Shown: positions 21,596 through 31,590 of the stretch, piece by piece
Numbering within the stretch: position 1 is the first letter of the stretch
Layout of the letters: each line of letters starts with the position of its first letter
Assembly: GCF_001294575.1 (NCBI RefSeq)
Contig: NZ_CP012676.1
Location: forward strand, 3,300,001-3,364,000
Direction: 5' to 3'
Length of the DNA stretch: 64,000 nt
Source: Pseudomonas versuta
GTDB taxonomy: Bacteria; Pseudomonadota; Gammaproteobacteria; Pseudomonadales; Pseudomonadaceae
Notes under the pieces: generated by a model
The model's input: the letters and a program-made list of their open reading frames with translations, nothing else
The model's database searches: none
What the model was told of the DNA's origin: nothing
Translations under genes and position numbers: made by a program

Positions 21596-23017
21596 CTATT
21601 CAGCCAGTTTGAAGGTAATGAAGCTGGCACGTCCCTGACGCAGAACCCGCATCGATACCGAACGGTTCTTCGGCAATGCCTTGGCAATTTCAGTGAACTG
21701 TTTGCCATTAGTGATTGCCTGGTTGTTCAGATGAGTAATCACATCGCCTGGCTGCAGGCCAATCAGGGCAGCCGGGCCGTCCTGCACGTCCTTGATGATC
21801 ACGCCACCCTTGATGTCATTGGCTTTCTTCTGCTCTTCGCTCAAGTCCGCCACGGACACACCCAGGCGATTGCTGCTCAGTTCTGCACCTGCAGCGGAGG
21901 TCATTTCTTTCCCTTCATCAGGGATAGCCCCCACGGTCAGATCCAGGGTTTTGCGCTTGCCGTCACGAACCACTTCAAGGGTCGCCTTGCTGCCGGCCTT
22001 GAGTGCGCCCACCAGATGCGGCAGGTCTGCGGACATCACGATCGGCTGACCATTCATGCTCAGGATCACGTCACCCACTTGCAGGCCACCTTTGGCAGCA
22101 GGACCGTCGTCAAGCACCTGGGCCACCAGCGCACCGGCCGGTTTATCCAGACCAAACGACTCGGCCAGGTCTTTGTTGACCTCTTGAATCACCACGCCCA
22201 ACCAGCCACGGCTTACCTTGCCGCCTGCTTTGAGCTGATTGGCAACATCCATCGCCACATCGATAGGAATGGCGAAAGACACGCCCATAAAGCCGCCGGA
22301 GCGGGTATAGATTTGCGAGTTGATACCCACTACTTCGCCCGTCAGGTTGAACAACGGGCCACCCGAGTTACCCGGGTTAATCGGCACGTCAGTTTGGATG
22401 AACGGCACGTAGCTTTCATTGGGCAGGCTGCGACCGATGGCGCTGATGATGCCTTGGGTCACGGTGTGGTCAAACCCGAACGGTGAACCTATGGCAACCA
22501 CCCACTGACCGGCCTTGAGGTCCTGGGATTTGCCCAGTTTTAAAACTGGCAGGTTCTTGCCGTCGATTTTCAGCAATGCGACGTCGGAGCGTGGATCTGT
22601 GCCGACCAGCTTGGCTTTCATTTCACTGCGGTCAGACAGGCGCACGATGATTTCATCCGCATCCGCAACCACATGGTTGTTGGTCAGGATGTAGCCGTCC
22701 GGCGAGATGATGAAGCCAGACCCCAGGGACTGGGCCTCACGCTGACGCCCCCCCTGGCCGCCACTGCCAGGCGGCAGGCTGCGTTCAAAGAAGTCCCGCA
22801 GACCAGGCGGCAGGCCTTCCAGATCGGGCATTTGCCCCATGCTGGAGACTTTGCGATCGGGCAGCTTTTGCGTGGTACTGATGTTCACCACGGCCGGAGA
22901 GGCCTGCTCGACCAGTTGCGTGAAGTCAGGTAACTGTGCTTCAGCAAGGACCGGCACTGCCTGCCCGAGCATCAGCACGGCTGCAAAAATGGGTAAGTAA
23001 GATTTCAATCGAGGCAT
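21596..23017 (-). CDS. mucD: Periplasmic serine protease MucD (DegP family)
   Basis: A 473-residue secreted protease/chaperone that limits AlgU activation by clearing misfolded envelope proteins. Signal peptide at 1-26 (LPIFAAVLMLGQAVPVLA). Catalytic triad: His in LTNNHVVADADE, Asp in DPRSDVALLK, Ser in INPGNSGGPL. Two PDZ domains follow (about 270-360 and 385-470, LQVGDVILSMNGQP and LQPGDVITHLNNQA). GGGAG precedes the ATG. It is the last gene of algU-mucA-mucB-mucD; there is no mucC and no lepA after it. Confidence 0.95.
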   Translation of the reverse strand: MPRLKSYLPIFAAVLMLGQAVPVLAEAQLPDFTQLVEQASPAVVNISTTQKLPDRKVSSMGQMPDLEGLPPGLRDFFERSLPPGSGGQGGRQREAQSLGSGFIISPDGYILTNNHVVADADEIIVRLSDRSEMKAKLVGTDPRSDVALLKIDGKNLPVLKLGKSQDLKAGQWVVAIGSPFGFDHTVTQGIISAIGRSLPNESYVPFIQTDVPINPGNSGGPLFNLTGEVVGINSQIYTRSGGFMGVSFAIPIDVAMDVANQLKAGGKVSRGWLGVVIQEVNKDLAESFGLDKPAGALVAQVLDDGPAAKGGLQVGDVILSMNGQPIVMSADLPHLVGALKAGSKATLEVVRDGKRKTLDLTVGAIPDEGKEMTSAAGAELSSNRLGVSVADLSEEQKKANDIKGGVIIKDVQDGPAALIGLQPGDVITHLNNQAITNGKQFTEIAKALPKNRSVSMRVLRQGRASFITFKLAE

Positions 23018-23201
23018 TGATTTACAGCTCCCGTTAATAGCAAGCAGAGTTAAGCGACAAGCACCAAAAAACTAAGGGCAGCATAGACCTTTTTTTTTGG
23101 CCCAGAAAACAAACAAGGCCAGAGCCTTGCGGGCTCTGACCTGTATATAGAGATAAAATGTCTGGTGAATCTGAACGCTCACCGATCATTTCCGAACACC
23201 A

Positions 23202-24169
23202 CTATGGCTTGCCCTGCGGAGCAGGATCGTTCTGACCGGCACGCATCGAGAGCGCAATCCGCTCTGCGGTACCCATCGGAATCTCCCCCACAACCGTGGC
23301 CATCATGTCACCCCCGGGGTAGTGAGATGCCTGGAGACCGCAACGGTCGGGCCCAGTTGTAACCGCGTATCGGGTACAGAGCTGCCCTTCAGTGGCTCAA
23401 GAAACACCGAGAAGCGCGTCAAACCATCGTCGTACAAAAGGCTGGTAACTTCAGACTTGGTCTGAGGGTCATTGCGCACAGTACTGCTGATCAGTTCAAA
23501 ACCCGGAGGTAACCAGTCTGAATGCCAGACATGGGTAGTTTTGACCGCGGATGGCGCAGGATCAGACGCGACAACAGGACGGCATTTACCGGTGGGCTTG
23601 AGCTCACTGTCATCCGGAGGCGTTGTATCAAGAGTTGTAAACTGGAAACGCTCAAGCAACTGCCCCTTGTCATTGAGTAACAATGATTTCAGTGCCAAAC
23701 CTGTTTCGTTATCCAGATACAGTTCAACCCCGTAGCGATGCTGGTCGCGAGGCGTGAAAGCAATGACGGATACAGGCCGGCCAGCGACCCGTGAGTCGCC
23801 AACCTTTGCGACTGAATACCAGTCATTAAGGCGCTCGGTGTTGAGCTGTCGCGCGGTGGTGACCGGAGTATCTCCGAGCCCGGAGATAATCTTGCCACTG
23901 ACGCACTCGGTGCGACCATCTGCACGAACAACCTCTTGCGCAGCTCCGTCCAGTTGCATCAGTCGTTCACGCACGGACCCGTCTTGCACCAGGTGCCAGA
24001 TACCATGGGTAGAAAAACTGCCGTTGCGTTCGTAGACGAAAGTGCCCTGGTAGCTTTGCTGTTGCTCGGCCTGCCCGAGGCGTTTAAGCCAATCTCTGGC
24101 TTCATCGGCCTGGGCAGGAACAACAAATAAACCAGTGAGCAGAAAAGGTAGCAGAGGTAGGACGCGCAT
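23202..24169 (-). pseudogene. mucB: mucB with a one-base frameshift near the 3' end
   Basis: Periplasmic regulator that binds MucA and shields it from proteolysis. As read, the frame gives 288 residues with a signal peptide (LLPFLLTGLFVVPAQA) and the MucB/RseB N-terminal fold, ending LTTPGVT at 23303. One base more in the C5G4 run at 23311-23319 would continue the frame as GDMMATVVGEIPMGTAERIA to a TAG at 23202, restoring the normal length near 320. So about 35 C-terminal residues are lost. Either a true mutation or a homopolymer sequencing error. The start is 8 bp after mucA. Confidence 0.85.
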
Positions 24170-24177
24170 GATGGTCC

Positions 24178-24768
24178 TTAACGGTTTTCCAGGCTGGCAG
24201 CACGAGCATAAGGCAGAGGGCTTTCAGTACCCTTCAACGCGGCTTGCTGTGCATGCTGGCGCAGGTAACCCGGCAAACGCTGATCTTGCCATCCAGGTTG
24301 ACCTTGCAGAACGCCGTTAGCCATTGGACCGGTGGCCTGGTCGGAGCTCTCGCTGTAGTTCGCCAATACTGCCGGGCCTTTCACCATCGGAGCACTCAGG
24401 CTCTGCGGAGCATTTTGCTGCGCCAGCTGGTTACCGACAATATCATCCTGGTTGTACAGTCTTACACCCGCCAATACAGCAACTGTGACCGAGGCAGCGA
24501 CGGCCAGACGACCGATACCGCGCCAAGGGCCACGTACGACTTTGGCAGGCGTCTGCTCTTCGGCCAAAGCGGCCGAAACGGCTGATGCGATGTCCAGATT
24601 TGGAATCAACAAGTCCTTGTGCATCACAGCACGTGCCAACTGGTAACGGGACCAAGTATCACGTGTTTGTGTATCGTCAAAGGCACTTAATACCCGACGT
24701 AATTCCAGTTCGTCCGCTTCGTTATCCATCACCGCGGACAGCGATTCCTGCAGGGCTTCACGACTCAT
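24178..24768 (-). CDS. mucA: Anti-sigma factor MucA
   Basis: Inner-membrane anti-sigma factor that holds AlgU. It has 196 residues: an RseA-like cytoplasmic domain (1-80, MSREALQESLSAVMDNEADEL, DTWSRYQLARAVMH), one membrane helix near 88-105 (LAVAASVTVAVLAGV) and a periplasmic tail that MucB would cover. The ATG at 24768 is preceded by AGAGGAA. The sequence looks intact, with no truncation of the kind that causes mucoidy. Confidence 0.95.
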   Translation of the reverse strand: MSREALQESLSAVMDNEADELELRRVLSAFDDTQTRDTWSRYQLARAVMHKDLLIPNLDIASAVSAALAEEQTPAKVVRGPWRGIGRLAVAASVTVAVLAGVRLYNQDDIVGNQLAQQNAPQSLSAPMVKGPAVLANYSESSDQATGPMANGVLQGQPGWQDQRLPGYLRQHAQQAALKGTESPLPYARAASLENR

Positions 24769-24799
24769 GGCGGTTCCTCTCTTGGCTATCGCCGCTGTC

Positions 24800-25381
24800 T
24801 CAGTTTTCCTGCAACAACGGCTGCAGGGCTTTATCGATGGCTTCCCGAGCGCGGAAAATCCGGGAGCGCACGGTACCCACCGGACATTGCATGACACTCG
24901 CAATGTCCTCGTAACTCAGACCATCAAACTCACGTAAAGTTAACGCCGTACGCAAATCTTCTGGTAATTGCTGAATGGTGCGGTGAACCGTGCCCTCAAT
25001 CTCGTCACGGAGCAAAGCACGCTCCGGCGACTCAAGATCCTTGAGACCGTGATCACCATCATAAAATTCAGCGTCTTCAGAACTCACATCGCTATCAGGA
25101 GGACGTCGACCGCGGGACACCAAATAGTTTTTCGCCGTGTTGATAGCAATACGGTACAGCCAGGTATAAAAGGCGCTGTCACCGCGAAAATTACCTAGTG
25201 CCCTGTAAGCCTTGATAAAGGCTTCCTGAGCGACATCCTGGGCTTCATGGGTGTCGTGCACAAAACGCACGATCAACCCGAGAATTTTGTGCTGATACTT
25301 CAACACGAGCAGATCGAAAGCTCGCTTGTCGCCGCGCTGTACGCGCTCGACCAGCTGCTGATCCTCTTCCTGGGTTAGCAT
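24800..25381 (-). CDS. algU: Extracytoplasmic stress sigma factor AlgU (RpoE, sigma-22)
   Basis: A 193-residue ECF sigma factor, identical in length to P. aeruginosa AlgU and near-identical in opening sequence MLTQEEDQQLVERVQRGDKR. Region 2 carries DLLVLKYQHKILGLIVRFV and AFYTWLYRIAINTAKNYL; region 4 is LTLREFDGLSYEDIASVMQ with the GTVRSRIFRARE recognition helix. It controls envelope stress and alginate genes and its own operon, consistent with the two AlgU-type promoters upstream. Confidence 0.97.
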   Translation of the reverse strand: MLTQEEDQQLVERVQRGDKRAFDLLVLKYQHKILGLIVRFVHDTHEAQDVAQEAFIKAYRALGNFRGDSAFYTWLYRIAINTAKNYLVSRGRRPPDSDVSSEDAEFYDGDHGLKDLESPERALLRDEIEGTVHRTIQQLPEDLRTALTLREFDGLSYEDIASVMQCPVGTVRSRIFRAREAIDKALQPLLQEN

Positions 25382-25440
25382 GAATACTCCTCATAAGACC
25401 GGGAGGAAGAATGCTTTGCTAATTGATCAGGCTTGCAAAC

Positions 25441-25467
25441 ATAGACTCGGCTTTTACGCAAAAGTTC
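25441..25467 (-). promoter_or_regulatory. Proximal AlgU-dependent promoter of algU
   Basis: On the complementary strand GAACTT (25467-25462), 16 bases, then TCTAT (25445-25441), close to the AlgU consensus GAACTT-N16/17-TCTGA. The start would be near 25434, giving a leader of about 53 bases. Supports autoregulation. Confidence 0.8.
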
Positions 25468-25635
25468 TCTCCCCCCTGGCAAGTTTCCTGCGCACTCTGA
25501 TTTGGCACGCACGAAAACGCAGCTCGGGCCTGCCCGGCTGCGTCGATAATCTTGTCGTCAAATTCAACAGCTGGGGTCAGATCGAAAACCCGCTGCACAT
25601 TCGACGCTGTTCTCCCATATGAAGGCCAACCCTCT

Positions 25636-25663
25636 ATGGAGCCCCTGGCCTCAGGAAAAGTTC
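25636..25663 (-). promoter_or_regulatory. Second, distal AlgU-type promoter
   Basis: GAACTT (25663-25658 on the complementary strand), 17 bases, then TCCAT (25640-25636). Weaker -10 than the proximal copy. The rest of the 500-bp algU-nadB divergent region shows no gene. Confidence 0.5.
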
Positions 25664-25885
25664 AAAACCTCATACGAAATCAAGCCATATGAGCGCTAGC
25701 AACAAGCCTAGGCCTGAGTTGCTGCGGGCGGATGCCGATTAATTGTGCAAATCGCCATGCAGGCCCCACAACTCTGAGGCACACTTCCTGCCCGCTGTAC
25801 TTTCCCTATGCCACAAAAGCCCGGCTATTGTGCCGATCCCCCCCTCTATATACTAGTGGGCGCTTTTTTTGCGGATCCAAGAAGA

Positions 25886-27502
25886 ATGAGCCAACATTTT
25901 CAACATGATGTGCTGGTGATTGGCAGCGGCGCTGCCGGTTTGAGCCTGGCCCTTACACTGCCGGGGCACATGCGTATTGCAGTGCTCAGCAAAGGCGATC
26001 TGGCCAACGGCTCGACGTTCTGGGCACAGGGCGGAGTGGCCGCCGTCCTCGATGACACCGACACCGTGCAGTCTCACGTCGAAGACACCCTCAACGCTGG
26101 AGGCGGCTTGTGTCATGAAGACGCAGTGCGGTTCACCGTCGAGCACAGCCGCGAAGCCATCCAGTGGCTGATCGACCAGGGCGTACCCTTCACCCGTGAT
26201 GAAGACGCAAACCCAGAACAGCCGGGCTTTGAGTTCCACCTCACCCGCGAAGGCGGGCACAGCCACCGGCGAATTATCCATGCCGCTGACGCCACCGGCG
26301 CTGCCATTTTCAAAACCCTGCTCGAGCAAGCCCGCCAACGACCCAACATTGAATTGCTTGAGCAGCGGGTCGCCGTTGATCTGATTACCGAGCGCCGGCT
26401 GGGCCTGGAAGGCGATCGCTGCCTGGGGGCTTATGTGCTCAACCGCAGCACGGGAGAGGTCGAGACCTACGGTTCACGCTTCACCATTCTGGCCACAGGT
26501 GGTGCCGCCAAGGTCTACCTCTATACCAGCAACCCCGACGGTGCCTGCGGTGATGGCATTGCCATGGCCTGGCGTTCCGGGTGTCGGGTGGCGAATCTGG
26601 AATTCAACCAGTTCCACCCCACATGCCTGTACCACCCCCAGGCCAAAAGCTTTCTGATTACCGAAGCGTTACGTGGCGAAGGCGCACACCTCAAACTGCC
26701 TGACGGCGAGCGCTTCATGCATCGTTTTGACCCGCGCGGGGAGTTGGCGCCACGAGATATCGTCGCCCGCGCTATTGACCACGAGATGAAGCGCCTGGGT
26801 ATCGATTGCGTGTATCTCGATATCAGCCACCAGTCAGAAGCCTTCATCAAAACGCACTTCCCGACTGTCTATGAGCGCTGCCTGGAGTTCTCCATCGACA
26901 TCACCAAACAGGCGATCCCGGTGGTGCCGGCAGCACATTACACCTGCGGCGGGGTGATGGTGGACGAGCATGGCCACACCGATGTGCCGGGCCTGTATGC
27001 CATTGGTGAAACCAGCTTCACCGGTTTGCATGGCGCCAATCGCATGGCCAGCAATTCGCTGCTGGAGTGCTTTGTATATGCCAAGTCGGCAGCGGCCGAC
27101 ATCCTCGCCCAACTGCCCCAGGTGGCCACGCCTGTCGCCCTCCCTGACTGGGATGCCAGCCAGGTCACGGACTCGGATGAAGATGTGATCATTGCCCACA
27201 ACTGGGATGAATTGCGGCGCTTCATGTGGGACTACGTCGGCATCGTACGCACCAACAAACGCCTGCAACGGGCACAACACCGCGTACGTCTGCTGCTGGA
27301 TGAGATTGACGAGTTCTACAGCAACTACAAAGTCAGCCGCGACCTGATTGAACTGCGAAATCTGGCGCAAGTGGCCGAACTGATGATCCGCAGCGCCATG
27401 GCGAGAAAAGAGTCGCGAGGCCTGCATTACACCCTCGACTACCCGCACATGCTGCCCGAGGCCCTGGACACTATTCTGGTGCCGACCACCTACGTCGGCT
27501 GA
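25886..27502 (+). CDS. nadB: L-aspartate oxidase
   Basis: FAD enzyme that oxidises aspartate to iminoaspartate in NAD synthesis. It has 538 residues. The dinucleotide fold is [16 protein letters not shown]; substrate and FAD motifs include [42 protein letters not shown] and [16 protein letters not shown]. The ATG at 25886 gives the usual N-terminus; a longer in-frame ORF from 25808 lacks similarity. Its last 32 bases overlap the end of the convergent ygfX gene. Confidence 0.96.
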   Translation: MSQHFQHDVLVIGSGAAGLSLALTLPGHMRIAVLSKGDLANGSTFWAQGGVAAVLDDTDTVQSHVEDTLNAGGGLCHEDAVRFTVEHSREAIQWLIDQGVPFTRDEDANPEQPGFEFHLTREGGHSHRRIIHAADATGAAIFKTLLEQARQRPNIELLEQRVAVDLITERRLGLEGDRCLGAYVLNRSTGEVETYGSRFTILATGGAAKVYLYTSNPDGACGDGIAMAWRSGCRVANLEFNQFHPTCLYHPQAKSFLITEALRGEGAHLKLPDGERFMHRFDPRGELAPRDIVARAIDHEMKRLGIDCVYLDISHQSEAFIKTHFPTVYERCLEFSIDITKQAIPVVPAAHYTCGGVMVDEHGHTDVPGLYAIGETSFTGLHGANRMASNSLLECFVYAKSAAADILAQLPQVATPVALPDWDASQVTDSDEDVIIAHNWDELRRFMWDYVGIVRTNKRLQRAQHRVRLLLDEIDEFYSNYKVSRDLIELRNLAQVAELMIRSAMARKESRGLHYTLDYPHMLPEALDTILVPTTYVG

Positions 27503-27923
27503 ATTTCAGCCGCACGCGCAAGCGCCGGTGCTGATCCGGCGCCAGCGCGTCACGGGGAATGCATACCGTGCGCACCCAGCGTTCATTGCACACTCTGAAG
27601 CGCACGATCACCACACTTGGCAACGCTAGGCTGTCACGACGCAATTGAACGGCCTGCCAGCCCCTGGCACGGTTCCATAACTGCCAGCCGTCGGCATCCC
27701 GGCGCAACCCGCTATAGGCCGAGCAGTGGGTCAAGCGGATGTGGCGCCCCAGCACCCAATAACCATGGGCCAGACACAGCAAAATACCGGACACACGTGC
27801 CCAGACAGGAATCGACAGAAGGCAAATTGAGATCAGCGCCAGGGTCTGGGCTGCAAGACATGCCGCCAGCAATTGCCCGGAGGCACGCCAGCGGCACTCG
27901 AAATAATTACTTGGGCTGGACAC
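27471..27923 (-). CDS. YgfX (CptA)-like membrane protein
   Basis: A 150-residue protein with two close hydrophobic segments near residues 15-58 ([19 protein letters not shown] and [16 protein letters not shown]) and a basic C-terminal soluble part, the YgfX layout. It overlaps the end of sdhE by 17 bases, the usual ygfY-ygfX gene pair. In E. coli this pair was proposed as a toxin-antitoxin, while YgfY is now known as SdhE; the role of YgfX remains open. Confidence 0.8.
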   Translation of the reverse strand: MSSPSNYFECRWRASGQLLAACLAAQTLALISICLLSIPVWARVSGILLCLAHGYWVLGRHIRLTHCSAYSGLRRDADGWQLWNRARGWQAVQLRRDSLALPSVVIVRFRVCNERWVRTVCIPRDALAPDQHRRLRVRLKFSRRRWSAPE

Positions 27924-28161
27924 GATCCAGAATCATGCGAACCATGCGCTGCAACTCCGGGTCCTCGGACTCTGCGCGTTCCATGAACCAGCCGAACATA
28001 TCCTGGTCTTCGCACTCAAGCAGCTTGCGATAGCATTCACGATCGACATCATTAAGGGTGGCGTACACTTCCTTGACGAAAGGCACCAGCAACACGTCAA
28101 GCTCCAGCATGCCGCGACGGCTGTGCCAGTAGAGACGATTGAGTTCAACATCTTCGACCAT
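27907..28161 (-). CDS. sdhE: FAD assembly factor SdhE (YgfY)
   Basis: A small 84-residue helical protein that helps covalent FAD attachment to succinate dehydrogenase. The flavinylation motif RGxxE is in [14 protein letters not shown], and [20 protein letters not shown] is typical. It is divergent from ygfZ and upstream of ygfX with a 17-base overlap. Confidence 0.93.
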   Translation of the reverse strand: MVEDVELNRLYWHSRRGMLELDVLLVPFVKEVYATLNDVDRECYRKLLECEDQDMFGWFMERAESEDPELQRMVRMILDRVQPK

Positions 28162-28300
28162 GGAGCGCTCCTCAAATAGAGCGCAAGTATACAGCCCGAT
28201 CCGCCATAGAACAGTCGGCTTTGGTCGCCAGGCATTGAACTACCCATTTGCAGGTCGCACCTCTATGATGTATCCCAGACTTTATTACCTGCGATGACCC

Positions 28301-29242
28301 ATGGCCGACTCTGCTTTTTTCTGCACCCTTTCTCACGAAGGCGTTCTCGCCGTTATCGGCAATGACGCCAGCAAGTTCCTGCAGGGGCAGCTGACCTGCA
28401 ACCTCAACTATTTGAGCGAGACGCGCTCGAGCCTGGGTGCACGCTGCACGCAAAAAGGCCGGATGCAGTCCAGCTTCCGCATTGTTCTTGAGACCGAAGG
28501 TTGCCTGCTGGCGATGGCTCGCGAACTGGTCGAGCCGCAGTTGGCAGACCTGAAAAAATATGCCGTTTTCTCCAAGTCAAAACTGACCGACGACAGCGCC
28601 AGCTGGGTGCGCTTTGGCCTGCACCAGGCAGATGCCGCGCTGGAAAGCCTGGGCCTCCATCTGCCAGCCGAAACCGACAGCGTAGTCAGAGCCAACGGTT
28701 TGATCGCCATTCGCGTCAGCGAGGGCCGGGCCGAGCTGTGGGCAGCTGCTGAGCAGACAGAAAGCCTGGAGCAACACCTCAAAGCGCAACTGGTTGAAGC
28801 CGACCTCAATCAATGGATCCTTGGCCAGATTCGTGCAGGCATCGGCCAGGTCATGCCCCAGACCCGCGAACTGTTCATTCCGCAAATGCTCAACCTGCAA
28901 GCGGTAGGCGCAGTCAGCTTCAAAAAAGGCTGTTATACCGGGCAGGAAATCGTCGCGCGCATGCAGTATCTGGGCAAACTCAAACGCCGCCTCTACCGCC
29001 TGCGTCTTGAGTCTGACGAACTGCCCGCCCCCGCAACGCCACTGTTTGCACCTGCTCATGGCAGCAGCGTGGGTGAAGTCGTGATGGCTGCCCATGCTGA
29101 AAACGGCATCGAGCTGCTTTGTGTCCTGACCGCCGATGCCGTAGAAGTGGGTGAAATCCATATAGGTGATGCGCAAGGTCCAACTCTTTCGCTGCTTGAC
29201 TTGCCGTACCAGCTAGACCGTGACCGTGAGATCCAGCGCTAA
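28301..29242 (+). CDS. ygfZ: Folate-binding protein YgfZ (iron-sulfur cluster repair)
   Basis: A 313-residue GcvT-fold protein that uses tetrahydrofolate and supports certain iron-sulfur enzymes. The signature KGCYTGQE appears in FKKGCYTGQEIVARMQYLGK, with the essential Cys. N-terminal GNDASKFLQGQLTCNL is also typical. No clear ribosome site precedes the ATG. An HDOD gene follows 26 bases later. Confidence 0.92.
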   Translation: MADSAFFCTLSHEGVLAVIGNDASKFLQGQLTCNLNYLSETRSSLGARCTQKGRMQSSFRIVLETEGCLLAMARELVEPQLADLKKYAVFSKSKLTDDSASWVRFGLHQADAALESLGLHLPAETDSVVRANGLIAIRVSEGRAELWAAAEQTESLEQHLKAQLVEADLNQWILGQIRAGIGQVMPQTRELFIPQMLNLQAVGAVSFKKGCYTGQEIVARMQYLGKLKRRLYRLRLESDELPAPATPLFAPAHGSSVGEVVMAAHAENGIELLCVLTADAVEVGEIHIGDAQGPTLSLLDLPYQLDRDREIQR

Positions 29243-29268
29243 TTGCCACACCTTGCTAGAGAACAGAA

Positions 29269-30087
29269 ATGAGTACGTTGGCGCACAAGGTCCAAATGGA
29301 CTTGATTAAGGCCATCGATAAAGATGACCTGGTTTTGCCCACGCTACCGGAAGTGGCGTTAAACATCCGCAAAGCAGCAGAAAACCCTGAAATCAGCGTA
29401 AGTCATCTGAGTAAAGTCATCGGTCGCGACACTGCGCTGTCGGCGCGACTGATTAAGGTCGTCAACAGTCCGCTGCTACGAGCCCTCTACGAAGTCACCG
29501 ACCTGCATACCGCCATCACCCGCCTGGGCGTCAACTACAGCAGTAATCTGGCGATCGGACTGGTGATGGAACAGATTTTTCATGCCCGTTCGCAAGTGGT
29601 CGAAAACAAAATGCGCGACGTGTGGCGCCAAAGTCTGGAGATCGCCGGGATTTGCTACACCCTGTGTCGTCGATACACCTCACTCAAGCCTGATCAGGCG
29701 GCACTCGGAGGGCTGGTCCATCAAATTGGCGTGCTGCCGATTCTGACCTACGCCGAAGACCACAATGAACTGCTGTTCGATCCGGTGTCGCTGAATCACG
29801 TCATCGAGAGCATTCATCCGCGCATTGGCGACAAGCTGCTGGCGGTGTGGGAATTCCCCGAAATGTTGCTGAAACTCCCCGGCCAGTACCAGGACTTCAC
29901 TCGCGACTCCAAGGTCATCGACTACATCGACCTGGTACAAATCGCGACCCTGTTCTGCTCTCAAGGCAGCAACGCAGTTGCGGGTCTTGAGCTGAGCACC
30001 CTGCCCGCCTTCAAAAAACTGGGGGTGGATGCCGATGACCAAAAGTTCCAGGACGATCTGAACGCGGCACGCGGGATGTTTATCTGA
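29269..30087 (+). CDS. HDOD domain protein
   Basis: A 272-residue protein made almost wholly of an HDOD domain, a degenerate HD fold that in other proteins links to signalling and not hydrolysis. LPTLPEVALNIRKAAENPEIS, GRDTALSARLIKVVNSP, ITRLGVNYSSNLAIGLVM and GLVHQIGVLPIL are the family segments. No partner domain is fused. Function unknown; it may share a transcript with ygfZ. Confidence 0.85.
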   Translation: MSTLAHKVQMDLIKAIDKDDLVLPTLPEVALNIRKAAENPEISVSHLSKVIGRDTALSARLIKVVNSPLLRALYEVTDLHTAITRLGVNYSSNLAIGLVMEQIFHARSQVVENKMRDVWRQSLEIAGICYTLCRRYTSLKPDQAALGGLVHQIGVLPILTYAEDHNELLFDPVSLNHVIESIHPRIGDKLLAVWEFPEMLLKLPGQYQDFTRDSKVIDYIDLVQIATLFCSQGSNAVAGLELSTLPAFKKLGVDADDQKFQDDLNAARGMFI

Positions 30088-30100
30088 AGCCAGATCAAAA

Positions 30101-30191
30101 CCTGTAGTCGCTGCCGAAGGCTGCGATGGAGCGCGTAGCTGTCCCGAATGTCCTTCGCCCCTTATCGCAGCCTTCGGCAGCGCCTACAAGG
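30101..30191. repeat. REP doublet overlapping the tctE stop codon
   Basis: CCTGTAGTCGCTGCCGAAGGCTGCGAT is inverted at the right end as ATCGCAGCCTTCGGCAGCGCCTACAAGG. The right arm contains the TAG stop of tctE (30184-30186), so the repeat tail is part of that gene's end. Confidence 0.8.
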
Positions 30192-31590
30192 TTTGCGTAC
30201 GCCCTCCGGCCAGCACAAAACTCACCCGTACTTTCAACCCGCCCTGCGCGCCATCGTGCAGGCTGATCGGTGCCAGGTGCGCACGACAAATCTCTCCGAC
30301 TATCGCCAGCCCGAGCCCCGAGCCTGCCACCTCATGGTTGCGTCGATAAAAGCGCTCAAACACTCGCTCGCGGTCTACAAGGGGGATGCCCGGCCCGTCG
30401 TCTTCAACCTCAAGCACGGCATGGGGCGTTACACGCAGAATCACATTACCGCCCTTCGGCGTATGGGCCAGTGCGTTGTCCACCAGATTGCTTAACAATT
30501 CACTCAACAATGTGGGCTCGCCGCGCATCCACACTGGCTGATCCGCCTCAAGCGCCAAGGCTACGCCCCGCGCATGGGCGAGTGGCGCCATGGCCATTCC
30601 CAGCTCACGGGCCAACTGGCTGAGATCGAGCAACTGCGCCCCGCCTTCGGCAATGGCGCGCGCGCCGTTTTCAATCCGCGCCAGCGATAGCAGCTGATTC
30701 GCCAGCTGGGTCAAACGGTCGGTGTCATTCGCTGCCTGTTCAAGGGTCATGCGCCAGGTCTGCGCGTCATTGGCCCGCAAGCCCAATTCGAGCCGGGCCT
30801 TGAGCACCGCCAGGGGGGTGCGCAACTCATGGGCGGCGTCGGCAATAAATTGCGCCTGGCGCTCAAACTGACCACGCAAACGCTCGGTAAAGTGATTGAG
30901 CGCCTGCACCAATGGCCGCAACTCTCGCTGTACCGACACCAACGGCAGTGGCCGCAAGTCATCGGGCTGGCGCTCCTCAACCGCGGTGCGCAAACGCTCC
31001 AGCGGTCGCAATGCCGCACTGACCGCAAACCACACCACTATTAATGCCCCCAGCCCCAACATGCCCAGGCGCAATAATGTGTCGGCCATCAAACTACGCG
31101 CCATGGCCACGCGCGCCTCGTCAGTTTCGGCAACCCGAATTTCCGCCATGCCATTCATGTTGGGCTCACTCACGGCCTTGAGCAGGCTCACCACCCGCAC
31201 GTTTTGCCCCTGATACTGGCCGTTATAAAACCGTGCCAGAGCCGGGTAATCATCGGTACGCGGGGTACCCGCAGGCGGAGCCGGCAACTGTTCATAACCG
31301 GAAATCAGCTGCTGATGAATGTCGTTGACCTGGTAGTAGATACGTCCGGCGCTGTCGTAGGCAAAAGTATCGAGCGCGACATAAGGGACATCGGCACTCA
31401 AGCTGCCATCACGTTGCGACAGACCGGCAGCAATAGTCCGTGCCGAGGCCAGCAGGGTCCGGTCATAGGCCGTGTCGGCAGCTTCACGGCCATTGAAGTA
31501 AGCGCTGAAACCGCTGGCCAGCATCAATGCCACCAGCAACAGCGAGAGATTCCACAATAAACGCCCGCGCAAACTGTCGAATTTAAACAT
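30184..31590 (-). CDS. tctE: Sensor histidine kinase, TctE type
   Basis: A 468-residue membrane kinase. Two membrane helices at about 12-32 and 172-194 bracket a periplasmic sensor part; a HAMP linker follows. The phosphorylated His is near residue 254 in FIADAAHELRTPLAVL, then N box LLSNLVDNALAHTPKG and G boxes DDGPGIP and GSGLGLAI. It overlaps the start of tctD by eight bases and faces tctCBA, so it most likely senses tricarboxylates such as citrate. Its stop codon lies within a REP arm. Confidence 0.88.
   Translation of the reverse strand: MFKFDSLRGRLLWNLSLLLVALMLASGFSAYFNGREAADTAYDRTLLASARTIAAGLSQRDGSLSADVPYVALDTFAYDSAGRIYYQVNDIHQQLISGYEQLPAPPAGTPRTDDYPALARFYNGQYQGQNVRVVSLLKAVSEPNMNGMAEIRVAETDEARVAMARSLMADTLLRLGMLGLGALIVVWFAVSAALRPLERLRTAVEERQPDDLRPLPLVSVQRELRPLVQALNHFTERLRGQFERQAQFIADAAHELRTPLAVLKARLELGLRANDAQTWRMTLEQAANDTDRLTQLANQLLSLARIENGARAIAEGGAQLLDLSQLARELGMAMAPLAHARGVALALEADQPVWMRGEPTLLSELLSNLVDNALAHTPKGGNVILRVTPHAVLEVEDDGPGIPLVDRERVFERFYRRNHEVAGSGLGLAIVGEICRAHLAPISLHDGAQGGLKVRVSFVLAGGRTQTL

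Noticed and set aside
27471..28161. Toxin-antitoxin pair ygfYX
   Set aside because: YgfY is established as the FAD assembly factor SdhE; the toxin-antitoxin reading is not well supported.
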